Notes: generated by a model not told the origin, from the letters alone. Numbered from the stretch's first letter, positions 25,832 to 62,765 are shown. The stretch is 64,000 bases of DNA from Haliclona indistincta (GCA_964017065.1 OZ024784.1:1084098-1148097), one strand, 5' to 3'. Program-made: numbers and translations.

Positions 25832-26297
25832 TAGGCAGTGTTACTTGCTCTTTCTGAGAACAAGTTGCTGTACAACGTGTGTATGTCTCTTGACATATGC
25901 AGCATGCAATGTTTAGGACAAGGAAGCAGGCATGAACTGCATGATACCTGATGATGGTTTCTGGACTCCCCTCTTGAACAAAGCACGATTAATGCATGGA
26001 CTGTTGATAGCTTGGATCAAAGGGCCTATTCATCATAAGTGTCATGCATGGTCTTGTATTGGTGAAGGTACCTACAAACACATGAATGTTTACTGTTGGA
26101 GGCTGTGGGCATTAGCCTTTTGAGTCACACTGTTGACATCAAGCCTCTGTCTAGAGCTTCAAGTATTGGTGCCTTGATTTGTCTGTCTTGTAGTCTGCTG
26201 GAGTGCCTGTGTTGCTATAGTATCAAGGTGAGCTTACTGCAGTACAGTGGTGATTCAACTGCTGTCAATGTTCTGTGTCTCCTGCAGTCTATATACA
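25832..26297 (+). other. 5' flank and untranslated exon of GPCR1
   Basis: The stretch is repeated with changes at 28770-29365 before GPCR2. A donor at 26227-26228 (ATCAAG|GTGAGC) and an acceptor ending at 26287 (TCCTGCAG) bound a 60-bp intron in the 5' untranslated region. Confidence 0.6.
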
Positions 26298-27473
26298 ATG
26301 GATGCTCTCTCAGATACTGATGCTATGATCAATGAAGCAAACTCCAACTTCACTATAGATCCCAGACTGGTGTCTTCACTATATGCTGTAGCTATGGGTG
26401 TTCTCATGGTAGCCACATTCATTGCTAACTCTTTCATCGTACTGCACACTCTCTTCAATATCAGTCTTCTCAAGCAGTCCTCAGCCATCCTGCTATTCAG
26501 TCTGGCTGTCACTAATCTACTGATGTCCGTGCTGTTCATGCCCTTCACTCTCATATCTGCTGCAGCTGGTCATTGGGTGTTTGGCTCTACTCCACAGCAG
26601 AGACAAGGAACTTGCTCTTTTGTCGCATTTGCATTCGGTTGCATCACCTCAGTATCAGTACACTCTCTTGCAGCCATATCATTCGACAGGTTCCTCTTCA
26701 TAGTCAAACCAATGTGGCACAAGAAGGTGATGAAACCATGGGTTACATGGTTGATAGTCTTGGTATTGTGGATTGTGGCTTTCATTTCCAACATCACTCC
26801 ATTTATTGGATTAGGACAGTATGCATTTACAGCAAATGCCACATCTTGTCTACCAATCTGGTCAGGTCAGACCAAATATGTCATTTTTGTGCTAGTCGGG
26901 TCAACTCCACCATTGGGAATCATTGCCTTGACAACCATCTGGACATTTGTGTTTACAAGAGCATTCATCAGAGATCACTACAGAGTGAGCGGCGGAGGAG
27001 AAGCAGCTGAAGATGATGGTATGAACAGTGTCTACCGCACTAAACTGCGTAAAGTGTTTGGTATCTTTGGATCTCTTCTTGCTGTCAATGTGATATGCTT
27101 CCTACCATTCATACTAGCTGGCATTGCAGGGCTGGTGGTGGGTTTCAGCAATTTCCCCACTGGCATGTATGCAGCCGTGCTGTACTTATTCCTACTCAAC
27201 AATGTAGCCAATCCAGTTGTGCAGTCACTGTTCAGACCAGACATAAAGGAGACGTTCCTGAAACTCAAGAAGAGGATATCGGGTCATTCCAACCAGCAGA
27301 CAACCTCTTCCAGTCACCATCATGTGCACTCTGAGACACAATTCACACGAGACATGTACAGACGATCTTCCACACCACCAGCACACACATATTCACCTTC
27401 ACCCATCACACAATCACACACTCACAACCTATCACCCTCACACACTGAACCATCACCTCCACCCACACACTGA
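26298..27473 (+). CDS. Rhodopsin-like (class A) GPCR, copy 1
   Basis: 391 residues, intronless in the coding part. I chose the ATG at 26298, just after a splice acceptor; an upstream in-frame Met (26247) lies in the intron. Seven hydrophobic segments are visible. The N-terminus has an N-glycosylation motif NFT. TM1 holds IANSF; TM2 SLAVTNLL with Asn where Asp 2.50 is usual; Cys at the start of TM3; DRF in place of DRY (SFDRFLFIVKP); CFLP in TM6; NPVVQ in place of NPxxY in TM7. The tail is Ser/Thr/Pro/His-rich. Ligand unknown. A near-identical copy lies at 29366-30559. Confidence 0.9.
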   Translation: MDALSDTDAMINEANSNFTIDPRLVSSLYAVAMGVLMVATFIANSFIVLHTLFNISLLKQSSAILLFSLAVTNLLMSVLFMPFTLISAAAGHWVFGSTPQQRQGTCSFVAFAFGCITSVSVHSLAAISFDRFLFIVKPMWHKKVMKPWVTWLIVLVLWIVAFISNITPFIGLGQYAFTANATSCLPIWSGQTKYVIFVLVGSTPPLGIIALTTIWTFVFTRAFIRDHYRVSGGGEAAEDDGMNSVYRTKLRKVFGIFGSLLAVNVICFLPFILAGIAGLVVGFSNFPTGMYAAVLYLFLLNNVANPVVQSLFRPDIKETFLKLKKRISGHSNQQTTSSSHHHVHSETQFTRDMYRRSSTPPAHTYSPSPITQSHTHNLSPSHTEPSPPPTH

Positions 27474-27793
27474 CTAGCGCATGAATACCACCTCACTGCC
27501 ATAATTATTGTTAACTTGGCCATTGACCATATAAGAAGGGGTGAGAGTGCATTGGTAACATGCAGTATACAAACCACGGCAAGCAGCTACCAAACATATC
27601 ACAGCTGGAATGCATGAGGAGGTTAGTGATGCACTGGACTGAGACAGTGTGGAATGGGTAGAAAGAGCTAGGAGGAGGAAGAAGTGATGTAGAGAAAGAG
27701 AGAGGGCGATCGTGATGTAGAGAAATTAAAGGAGTGATAGAGTGATAAAGGTGCATATGGTGATTGAGTAAGACGGGATGATAGAAAGGTTTA
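27474..27793 (+). other. GPCR1 3' flank, joined to a JNK fragment
   Basis: Up to about 27793 this matches the 3' flank of GPCR2 (30600-30880). It then switches abruptly to the end of JNK exon 7, marking the junction of unit 2 and unit 3. No gene is seen. Confidence 0.65.
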
Positions 27794-28673
<880 letters not shown>

Positions 28674-29365
28674 GTAAGAGAGTTTTGTTTATGAGTCTGA
28701 ATTTTTCAAATTTAATTGATTTTCTTATTTTTATTATTAATTCTATAAAATGTGCAGCTGCCTTCTAAGGCATGTTACTTGCTCTTTCTGAGAACAAGTT
28801 GCTGTACAACATGAGTATGTCTCTTGATTCCTGCATGACATGACACATAGTGTGCAATGTATAGGACAAGGAAGCAGACATGAACTGCATGATACCTGAT
28901 CATGGTTTCTGGACTCCCCTCTTGAACAAAACACGATTAAAGCATGAACTGTTAATAGGTTGGATCAAAGGTTACTGTAGGGCCTATGGGTTCCAAGGAT
29001 TGCACCTATGTTTAAGTTGTACAAAAACAGAATTCCACCAAATGTCATGCATGGTTGTATTATGTGTGGTACAAGGTATCTACAAAAGAATGAATGTTTC
29101 CTGTTGGACATTAGATCAGTACTTGAGCTCAGCTATTATATAGTATAGTCACAGTCTTTTGAGTCATTATACTGTTGACATCAAGCTTTTAGCAGTGCTG
29201 TCCAGCAGATACCTCTGTCTAGAGCTTGAAGTATTGGTGCCTTGATTTGTCTGTCTTGTAGTCTGCTGGAGTGCCTGTGTTGCTATAGTATCAAGGTGAG
29301 CTTACTGCAGTACTGTGGTGATTCAACTGCTGTCAATGTTCTGTGTCTACTGCAGTCTATATACA
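28674..29365 (+). other. 5' flank of GPCR2
   Basis: Homologous to the region before GPCR1, without the TA-flanked MITE. It includes the same untranslated exon donor (29295-29296) and acceptor (to 29355). No separate gene is visible. Confidence 0.55.
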
Positions 29366-30559
29366 ATGGATGCTCTCTCAGATACTGATGCTATGATCAA
29401 TGAAGCAAACTCCAACTTCACTATAGATCCCAGACTGGTGTCTTCACTATATGCTGTAGCTATGGGTGTTCTCATGGTATCCACATTCATTGCTAACTCT
29501 TTCATCGTACTGCACACTCTCTTCAATATCAGTCTTCTCAAGCAGTCCTCAGCCATCCTGCTATTCAGTCTGGCTGTCACTAATCTACTGATGTCCGTGC
29601 TGTTCATGCCCTTCACTCTCATATCTGCTGCAGCTGGTCATTGGGTGTTTGGCTCTTCTCCACAGCAGAGACAAGGAACTTGCTCTTTTGTCGCATTTGC
29701 ATTCGGTTGCATCACCTCAGTATCCGTACACTCTCTTGCAGCCATATCATTCGACAGGTTCCTCTTCATAGTCAAACCAATGTGGCACAAGAAGGTGATG
29801 AAACCATGGGTTACATGGTTGATAGTCTTGGTATTGTGGATTATGGCTTTCATTTTCAACATCACTCCATTTATTGGATTAGGACAGTATGCATTTACAG
29901 CAGATGCCACATCTTGTCTACCAATCTGGTCAGGTCAGACCAAATATGTCATTTTTGTGCTAGTCGAGTCAACTCTACCATTGGGAATCATTGCCTTGAC
30001 AACCATCTGGACATTTGTGTTTACAAGAGCATTCATCAGAGATCACTACAGAGTGAGCGGCGGAGAAGCAGCTGAAGATGATGGTATGAACAGTGTCTAT
30101 CACACTAAACTGCGTAAAGTGTTTGGTATCTTTGGATCTCTTCTTGTTGTCAATGTGATATGCTTCCTACCATTCATACTAGCTGGCATTGCAGGGCTGG
30201 TGGTGGGTTTCAGCAATTTCCCCACTGGCATGTATGCAGCCGTGCTGTACTTATTCCTACTCAACAATGTAGCCAATCCAGTTGTGCAGTCACTGTTCAG
30301 ACCAGACATAAAGGAGACGTTCCTGAAACTCAAGAAGAGGATATCGGGTCATTCCAACAAACAGACAACCTCTTCCAGTCACCATCATGTGCACTCTGAG
30401 ACACAATTCACACGAGACATGTACAGACGATCTTCCACACCACCAGCACACACATCTTCACCTTCACCCATCACCCAATCACACACTCTCAACCTATCAC
30501 CCTCACACACTGAACCATCACCTTCGGACAACTCCGCCCACACACTGACCAGCGCATGA
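29366..30559 (+). CDS. Rhodopsin-like (class A) GPCR, copy 2
   Basis: 397 residues with the same start context, seven-segment layout and unusual motifs as copy 1 (SLAVTN, DRF, CFLP, NPVVQ). It differs by scattered substitutions and one Gly fewer in the third inner loop (SGGEAAEDD against SGGGEAAEDD). The end differs: copy 1 lacks about 10 bp present here and so stops earlier in another frame. Both copies look functional. It converges with the minus-strand TAZ-kinase gene 471 bp downstream. Confidence 0.9.
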   Translation: MDALSDTDAMINEANSNFTIDPRLVSSLYAVAMGVLMVSTFIANSFIVLHTLFNISLLKQSSAILLFSLAVTNLLMSVLFMPFTLISAAAGHWVFGSSPQQRQGTCSFVAFAFGCITSVSVHSLAAISFDRFLFIVKPMWHKKVMKPWVTWLIVLVLWIMAFIFNITPFIGLGQYAFTADATSCLPIWSGQTKYVIFVLVESTLPLGIIALTTIWTFVFTRAFIRDHYRVSGGEAAEDDGMNSVYHTKLRKVFGIFGSLLVVNVICFLPFILAGIAGLVVGFSNFPTGMYAAVLYLFLLNNVANPVVQSLFRPDIKETFLKLKKRISGHSNKQTTSSSHHHVHSETQFTRDMYRRSSTPPAHTSSPSPITQSHTLNLSPSHTEPSPSDNSAHTLTSA

Positions 30560-31030
30560 ATACCACTTTACTGTCATAGCTTTGTAAGTGTTTTGAGTAA
30601 TAGAAATTTCATTGACCATATAAGGAGGGGTGAGAGTGCATTGCATATAAAAACAATTCAGTATACAAACATAAAAAAGCGGCAAACAGTTGCCAAACAT
30701 ATCACAGGAACGCATGAGGAGGGTAGTGATGCACAGCTGGACTGAGACAATGTGGAATGGGTAGAAGGAGGAGGAAGAAGTGATGTAGAGAAAGAGAGAG
30801 GAGGGCGATAGTGATTAAAGGAGTGATAGAGAGATAAAGGTAGTGATTGAGTAAGACAAGATGATAGAAGGTTTAGACAGAATGTGGGCTCCACATAACA
30901 GGGTAGTGGTACATTGGTTGCCAATAACGATGCTGCACTCCAGCTTTGATGAAGGAGTTGAAATATTACAAATCTCGGAATAAATATTATTATGCCAAGG
31001 AAGTGTCTGTGACAAAAGTGAGGGGTGTGA
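30560..31030. other. Convergent 3' region of GPCR2 and TAZ-kinase gene
   Basis: Mostly the GPCR 3' flank shared with 27474-27793. No open frame with family features is seen. Confidence 0.5.
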
Positions 31031-34000
31031 TTATGGGAGAGAGATGACAACAGCTTTGGAGGGGTCGACAAGTTCACTAAGTGCTGGGACTCTCAATGAG
31101 CGTACTCTATCACTGGTCATTGTTGATTGCCAGTTCTGAGTTGGTAAGCAGCTAGCCTCCCATACTGAGTGAGGGGAGTCATCCGCTGTGTGCAGGGTAA
31201 TATGGCTAAAATATTTGGTGACCTGAAGACAAAATAGAGAATGCACACTCGCATACGCACGCACACACACACACACAATCACACACGCACGCACACACAC
31301 GCACATGCACACGCACGCATGCACACACGCACGCACACACGCACGCACACACACACACAATCACGCACGCACGCACACACACACACCTGCATTTTCATTC
31401 TGATACATTCAAGTAGTTCTTTGTAGGTCATGCTGTCATAGTAAGACACACAGCCCAGCCATCCTGGCATGAGACATATACCATACGAGTTGGGACGCTG
31501 TGGTTGCTTGAAGTACGAGCCAAGATAAACATCCACTCTCAGATCAGTAGCGTTAGCGTAATGGCGACTGGGTGTGTCTAAAGGATCACGGAAATATGGT
31601 GATACACTGAAGGATAGAAAAGAGAGGCTCACCGTGTAATTCACTTTCCACTAAATGGCTCAACCATTTTCTCTTATAGTCTGGAGTAACTAAATGAGTG
31701 ACACAATGAATGAGTGAGTGAGAGTGAGTCTGTCATCACTAACCAATGTTACAGTCTGCCAACAGTTTCAAGCAATCCTTCACAGTCAGTCGTTTGGTGT
31801 ACTCCACTGTTAAGCAGCCTCTGAGTAGCTGCTGTAATGCTGGCTCCAGGAACGAAGGAATCATGTGATCATGTTGCACGTCTTGTATCTAGGGAGGATG
31901 TTAGCTACATGCTGTAACCTGATTGGTAAGATCATACCTGTTGTCTCTGCCATTCCTTCAGCTCTCGTGGTCCCTTGCAGTCAGCATACAGGCATCTCCA
32001 TGGACGTCGCCCTGTTACCATGGCGAGGAAACAACATCCGGCTTGCCACACATCCATACCAAAGCCTGATCGAAATTCACGATAGAACTGAGGTATAGAA
32101 GGATTAATAAATACAGCTAAAAGCACAGGCCTAGGATACCTCTGGAGGGTTATAATGAAGAGTGCCTGCTTTAGCATCACCACGGTAACAGGAGCCATCA
32201 TGATCATCTAAAATAACACGAGCACATCCAAAGTCAGCTACCTTGAGTCTCTGGGTAGTGCTATCCACTAGTAGATTGGCAGCTGTATGAAGACTAACAT
32301 ACAGACTCTAGTCCACACACATTAGCTCACGTTTAAGATCAGAGTGAATGAGGTTGGCACGTGAGTGGAGGAAATCAAGAGCATCAAACAGCTGGTAGGC
32401 ATAGTTATGAGCATCCTCAACTGGTAATGGCCCACAAGAGTACAGGAACCCTTGCATGCAAGCTGACGAGAGCCACATTGAATTAGCTAGACACCACACA
32501 CAATGTACTGACCTGGCATTAGTTCTAAGAAAAGTTGCAGTTTTCTCTCTGCTGGATGAGGTAGAATGGAGGCACCATAGAACTCGACTATGTGAGGTGG
32601 TTGGCAGTCTAGCAGCTTAGAGAGCTGCAGTGAGATGCATGTCTCATTGATAGCTTCATTAGTGTCATCCTCCTATAGGTACAGGATAAGATAAGTGAGG
32701 GACTAGAGCAATCATAGAATCACTCACTTCCTTCATGGCTAGCCATATACTAGTATTGATATCCTCGATACAGTAAGCCGTCCCTGCTCCACCATGACCT
32801 ATCACATTGACCCTCCTCCAATGCTGACCCTCTGTGTAAGCACGTCCATTCCTGTGCAGCTGTAACAATGCCTATATAGCAAGAAACTTATAAACAGAAG
32901 CTACATGTCAATAACTACAACACATCGTAGGCACGAGTCTAGTATTTTATGTAATTATAATAGCTATGTTTTTCTCATGACGAACCTCTCTCATTTTTGC
33001 ACTACGATCCACCTGCTCACTAACTTCTTCGCCTTCAGGTAAAAGCTCTTCAAGGGCTTGTGTGTATACTGCTCTCTCTTCAGGAAAACTGCCACGAAGG
33101 AGCACTTGCGGAGTGCAGTCAAAATCAAAATCAATGCCTTTCTCGTCAGCAGAAGGAGGTGTTGTCAGTGGAGTGGAGGGAGTAGGAAGAGCGGTGGTGG
33201 AGCGAGCAACGCCAGGAGGAGAGGTCGGGGGAAGCTTGGGAGCAAAACATCCAACAATCCTGTGCCTAATTAGGTTGTTCTGGAGAGAAAGAGCTGGTTA
33301 TAGCACCTGAGCAAGTATGCACTGACCTACCTTCACACGCTGACATCGATCATAATAGGGACAATTTTTGCTATTTCTGCACGATGGAAGGTGATATCTC
33401 ATCCAGCTAACCACTTTGGAGCATGTCCTACAGACTATAGAAACACAGACCACCATAAACAAACACACACACACACACACACACACGTGTGTGAGCAAAC
33501 ATACACACGCGCACAAACACACACACACAGACGCTACAGTGATTTTCAGGCTTCATACACAGCAATGTTTCTGTAAGATGGGACACATCAATGCATGAGA
33601 GTGATGCTCAGTGCTTGACAGCAACTAATACATACCACAAACATTTCACCGACTGACTGACTAAACAGAGATGTGTTATGTAATCATTTTCACTGACCTC
33701 TGGAGCACTCTCTCATATCTCTCATACTGTGACTATAGAGACTACGAATATATTGACACACATCATTTGAACAGCCGTTGCTCGGACACAGGGACCAGTG
33801 GGAGGCGACCTTCTGCCATTTGTGATTTTCCGTCTGGAAATACAACAAGATTACACACACCGCCACAACAAAGCAAAGAGAGGGTTAGTGAGCAAATGGG
33901 GGTTCTTGTAATGACTTCCTTGGAAACACTATTTGTGGGAGTCAGTGACATATGGTGTGTGTGTGGAAAGCAGTACATGCACCAGTGATATGCTAATATG

Positions 34001-34547
34001 GGAAAACCCCTCCAGGACTCTTGAAGCCACACGAGCCTCCCTAAGGACAAGCTAAGGAGACACAAGCACATTGTTTCTCAACATGAATAGCGTTACAAAA
34101 TACGATGAATAACATTGACAACTGCTGTAATTAAAATATTTATCTTCTGCAAACAACAACACATGGGAGAACAATAGATTCACTTTTTACCATATCAAGT
34201 CATGAAAAACAACACCGGTAAAATAAAGGAAGCAAAAAATGACCATACCCATTGACTCTGGTCAAACCTTATCAACATAACCAAAACATTAATTATTTAT
34301 ACAGGTCGATAGTCAACACCAATTTTCTGATTTATAATCCCTAGGCCCAATTGATAATAATATTCCGGCCTCTATGCACAATTTGACGACATATCATTCA
34401 CCCACACCCTCCACCAACGTATGACTGGTATTTTGTCTAGACAGTACAGCTAGCCTACAGTAATGGTTAGAACACACCACTAGAGAGTGAACTAACCAGG
34501 CAGATCCTGAGAGAGACGGGTTCAGGTAGTTGATCTTGAGCAGACAT
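31031..34547 (-). CDS. TAZ-type zinc finger fused to a NIK-like protein kinase
   Basis: Thirteen coding exons join in frame: 34547-34497, 33833-33698, 33434-33331, 33279-32986, 32871-32728, 32672-32513, 32450-32331, 32282-32140, 32087-31938, 31888-31744, 31689-31633, 31577-31387, 31222-31031. This gives about 628 residues. Residues about 20-97 have three His/Cys clusters spaced like a TAZ finger: HWSLCPSNGCSNDVC, HSMRDMREC with CRTC, then HLPSCRNSKNCPYYDRC. A Pro/Thr-rich linker follows. The kinase domain has GHGGAGTAY, LAMKE, HSDLKPANLL (Arg of HRD is Ser), DFGCARV, and DVWQAGCCFLAM, most like MAP3K14/NIK (HGD, DVWSSCC). The last 130 residues are unassigned. An untranslated first exon probably lies near 34760. 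It may relay stress or immune signals; the TAZ finger suggests protein-protein or nuclear contacts. The fusion depends on my splicing. Confidence 0.75.
31256..31386 (-). repeat. (GT)n/(GC)-rich microsatellite at a splice donor
   Basis: On the minus strand the donor of exon 31577-31387 runs straight into about 130 bp of GTGTGT and GTGCGT. Confidence 0.85.
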
Positions 34548-34764
34548 CACAGCCTCCACAGCTAGCTAGCAGCCAGCACTGCAGCAAGTCTGTAGGCTAA
34601 AGGAAGAGAGTTGAATCGGTGGTACAGATGTGGCTAATTAACAAGCCCAGCGCGCTGTGATGCTAGGATACCCACGAGGCTATCTCCACAAATGTCGATT
34701 AGTATGCTAGTACCTTGACGTGTGTATTTTAAAACAATTCGATCGATGAGATCACTCACCTAGT

Positions 34765-36840
34765 GAAAGAAAGGTAGATCAGTAAGCACGTTGTGGGGGT
34801 AAGGCCCGCAGCACACAACTTAACCGTTCTACTGATGGTCTGCCTAGCTGTTCAGCAAGAACATAGTTGTTGTACGTGTGTTTTACGGGAGTATACAAAT
34901 ATTGTAGATGACGCAATTATGATGTAATGTGAATGTCGATGAATTAGATTTTTGATAGGCAAGAATTAAAATTAATTTTATTTCTAGACCGTACCACTAC
35001 ATGTATAATAATATTATCTAGTTAGTGCAGTCACTGATCTCTGAGCGAACTGATGCATGGAAAAATCTGCTGGTTGCTTAGCTATCAAATGTCATTATGT
35101 TTGAAAGAGGGTATATACAGTATTATAGTAATAAGCATTGTTTTTGTATAGCAGTAACTGTGGACATAATTTTATTGACAGTACAAGTACATCGACTATA
35201 GCAACAACAACAAACCATTAATGCCTATAGCATAGTGCTGTGGTAATAGCACTACTTCAATGGTGGTGGTGGAGCAATCATGATGTCTCTAAACTTCATC
35301 ACAGTCTAATAAAAGATTCTGCTAAACTAGCTAGTACTGTTTTGATATTGCTGCTGTTCTGTTGCTTCCAGGATCCTGCTGTACATCAGAATAATCACCA
35401 GCTATTGCAGTATGCTATTATTATAATATACTCCTTGGCTCAAGTTGGCTGTAGCTTTGCTGACCTCAGCTAGCTAGCTCGTAGCTAGGTAGTTCGGATC
35501 GTTTGCAGGACAATTGTATGTCTTGGCAAAGTATTATGTAGTTCTTTTCTGCTATAAATTGTGTAGTCATTTAAATTTCTGATGACTTTTAACTGGGCTG
35601 ACGGTACAGCAGCAAAGATCGTCAATTGTTGACACACGTACAGCTACTACACTCCGTTTGATATTGACCATCGAGTAACAAACTAAAGCTTTACATTATG
35701 CATTTTCCTTGAAAGAACATCTTAATAGTTGTATCATGACTACAAGATCACTCGAAATGGTCTGTAAGCTTTAGTTCAAGGCATCTTGTTTGTTGATTTG
35801 TATTCACGTGACCTAGCCAAGAGCCAAGAAAAGGAGGCCCGATACAAGGCTTTCAGCGCTTGTAAAGCTATCAATTTTACTTAAACACAACGGCAGTTAT
35901 ATTAGATGTGCTTTACAAAAGAATAAGAACAGTTTCGTGTGTTGGAACGCGTTTTTCAGGGCTGCTTTTCGCCCTAGTCTCTGTGTAGACTGTAGCTGTT
36001 GCACGTGAGACAGGGCTGGCAAGGATCGACAAAACGCTGATTTTCTCGGCACTCACGCATTGACTGGGAAATCTAACTACTTGACTGACTTCGCAGATGA
36101 CAAAGCATTAGTTTTACATTAGTTAGAAGCTGTAGTTCGCCGTATTTGTTGAGAAAACAGCAGTGGTCCATTTAGGCATCCATAGTGACGTCATGTCATC
36201 TTCCTTTAGGTATGGGCGAAAGGAAGGTGCTCGCTCAACGCTTTCTACCTGACGGATACGCTTTAAAGTTACTCAACAGAGTCTCTACACTTTAAAGAGC
36301 ATATAAAAGTCACTAAAAGTACAGTAAAATGCTGTAAAAGGTTCTGCCAGAGCGCTGTCATTCCCAGTAAGGAATCTAATCATGGCCATTTACATGGCCG
36401 GGTGTGCTAATATCACATCATAAACTATCGATTTTCTGGGTTGCGCGCCAGCCTTCAGTATTCCTACTGGACAGTATGATAGACAAAGGTCTGGTCAACA
36501 ACTGTAGCAAGTTTTGAGTTAATAACCCTCTCCGTTGCTGAAGTAGGAGCGCTCTCGTAGACACCTTAGTGTTTCAGTCTACATCAAGGAGCGGAGAAAT
36601 CTCTTGCATCTCCAACAAACATTGATGCCTATAAACAAAACTTGCTCAACAGAAACTTCAAACATTGCCCTTTCATTTAAACTAAGAATCATGGTTGTGT
36701 GTAAAGGTTTAACTACTGCAAGGCAGCCCAGACATTGCCCACAAGCACAACCTTGCTGTTGTAGCCATGTTCGAGGAAATGGTCCACGCCCACACATCAA
36801 GTTGATCCATGCACGTGAGACCCTGCCTACGAGGTCCGCC
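34765..36840. other. Gene-poor stretch upstream of histone H1
   Basis: About 2.1 kb in which I see no coding exon, RNA gene or mobile element. Open frames here are short and lack family features. Confidence 0.5.
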
Positions 36841-36849
36841 TGTCAATAC

Positions 36850-36856
36850 TATAAAT
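36850..36856 (+). promoter_or_regulatory. TATA box of histone H1
   Basis: TATAAAT lies 85 bp before the H1 start codon, a position that fits a short 5' untranslated region. Confidence 0.6.
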
Positions 36857-36940
36857 CTTCGCGTTCAGTACTGTCACCATCGTCACGTCCGTAAAAGCTA
36901 TTTCCAGTAAAGTTATCCTATTACTCGTTATCTTGCAACC

Positions 36941-37582
36941 ATGTCTGATGCTCCTGCTAAGAAGAAGGCCCCCGCCAAGAAGAAGGCAGCTGCTCCCGCT
37001 CATCCCAAGTATGTCGACATGATCAAGGCAGCAATCAAGAACCTCGGCGAGCGAGGCGGTTCCAGCCGACAGAAGATCTCCAAGTACATCGGCAGCAACT
37101 ACAAAGTCGGAGAGGGATACGAATCCCGTGTCAAGCTTGCTCTTAAGCGCGGTGTCACTAGTGGTCAACTACTCCAGGTCAAAGGTGTCGGCGCCAGTGG
37201 CAGCTTCAAGATCGCTAAGGCTGCTGCAGCTGAGAAGAAGAAGCCTGCTGCAAGGAAGCCCAGGGCAGCCGCCAAGCCCAAGAGAAAGTCTCCTGCACCC
37301 AAGGCAGCAGCTGGCACTACCACCACCACCGCAGTAGCCAAAAAGCCCAAATCTCCTAAAAAACCAAAATCTCCCAAGAAGCCTAAGTCTCCAGCAAAGG
37401 CAAAGAAACCCAAGGCAGCTAAGAAATCACCAGCTAAAGCCAAGAAACCAGCTGCAAAGAAGGAGAGAAAACCTCTGAAGAAGACCACCACTCAGAAACC
37501 CAAAGCAGCAAAGAAATCTCCAGCTAAGAAGTCACCAGCAAAGAGGAGAGCACCCAAGAAGGCTGCTGCCAAGAAAGCATAA
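36941..37582 (+). CDS. Linker histone H1
   Basis: 213 residues without introns. A Lys/Ala/Pro-rich N-terminus ([15 protein letters not shown]) leads into the winged-helix globular domain (about residues 23-95: [27 protein letters not shown]). A long Lys/Ala/Pro tail has repeated SPKKPK and SPAKAK motifs, likely CDK sites. It binds linker DNA at the nucleosome dyad and compacts chromatin. The lack of introns and the 3' stem-loop mark it as a replication-dependent histone gene. No core histone genes are seen nearby. Confidence 0.96.
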   Translation: MSDAPAKKKAPAKKKAAAPAHPKYVDMIKAAIKNLGERGGSSRQKISKYIGSNYKVGEGYESRVKLALKRGVTSGQLLQVKGVGASGSFKIAKAAAAEKKKPAARKPRAAAKPKRKSPAPKAAAGTTTTTAVAKKPKSPKKPKSPKKPKSPAKAKKPKAAKKSPAKAKKPAAKKERKPLKKTTTQKPKAAKKSPAKKSPAKRRAPKKAAAKKA

Positions 37583-37612
37583 ACTTTCACTTTTTTTCTT
37601 TTTTTTCCCAAA

Positions 37613-37628
37613 GGCTTTTTTAAAAGCC
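37613..37628 (+). terminator. Histone mRNA 3' stem-loop
   Basis: GGCTTT-TTTA-AAAGCC forms a perfect 6-bp stem with a 4-base loop, followed by ACCAC, 30 nt after the stop. It is the SLBP-bound signal of non-polyadenylated histone mRNAs. Conventional AATAAA motifs further down (near 37743) could serve a polyadenylated form. Confidence 0.9.
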
Positions 37629-38170
37629 ACCACTTCACCAAAAGATTCCGTCCTATCCACATTATACAGTTGTTTGTATCACCTATTATTATTGTTGTGT
37701 AAAAAGAAGAGATGAATAATTATTATTGTGTGTGATGTGTAATAATAAATTATAATAAGATTTTAAGAATACACAAGAAAGTGCGACTTGCGAAATAGAC
37801 TTCATTAGATGAGACCTACTAAGTCTTACTTTTCCCGCCATTTATTTTGAATAGGTTCACGTGATCTCACACAATAACCTCTTTACAGCTCTATTATGAG
37901 GCAGAATTGTAGCTCCTGTGTCCTCGGCTAGGTTCCTGGTGTGCTGATCAGCTGGTTTCCTATCACACGAGAGGAAGAGGCTCATTTTGAGCACAAGCTG
38001 CTGCTGCTGCAGGATCTGATCGGACAAGGTAGAAGAAGAGAGGCGGGGTACGTAATCCAAGATCAGTGTAGCGAGTTACTACTCTCTATCTTTTTTAGCT
38101 GTGTTAGCTGGCTGTCTCACACGGCATGCTCCAAACCAACTAAAGAGACCACGCGAGACAGATAGACAAC

Positions 38171-53278
<15,108 letters not shown>

Positions 53279-53495
53279 CCCTTCAACTGACTCTATAAAT
53301 TTATTTTAAACTTCAAATTATTGTTGTATTATAACTATACAGTTTTATGAGTGTGTGTGTTGATTCTATGGAGCACAATCTCAGACCCATTTAATTTGCC
53401 AGAAAAAAATTTTTTCTCAGTAATAAATTCTTTATTCACAATCAAGTTATACTAGTGAGTGAGGAGTCGTTTGAAACAGTTTGTATAACAATGCG

Positions 53496-62676
<9,181 letters not shown>

Positions 62677-62765
62677 GACGCCTGTATCCCAATGTATCTT
62701 CCTCGAGCCTGTAATCCAAGGGGGCTGTCCAAGGGGAACCCCCGCGTGTCGTCATCAACACAATC
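62677..62765. promoter_or_regulatory. Compact divergent promoter of two death-fold genes
   Basis: Only 89 bp lie between the opposed start codons, so both 5' untranslated regions and the promoter overlap in this space unless upstream exons exist. A GC-rich stretch (CCAAGGGGAACCCCCGCG) lies in the middle; it includes GGGGAACCCC, a palindrome resembling a kappa-B site. Confidence 0.6.

Noticed and set aside
26255..27268. Minus-strand frames opposite the GPCR genes
   Set aside because: Their sequence is the antisense of conserved seven-helix coding sequence and they recur in both copies for that reason.
31241..31426. CA/CG-repeat region as a possible CRISPR-like or tandem array
   Set aside because: It is a simple (CA)n/(CG)-variant microsatellite at a splice donor, with no repeat-spacer layout.
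37165..37491. Minus-strand hydrophobic frame opposite histone H1
   Set aside because: Antisense of Lys/Ala codons reads as Phe/Leu/Gly; no support as a gene.
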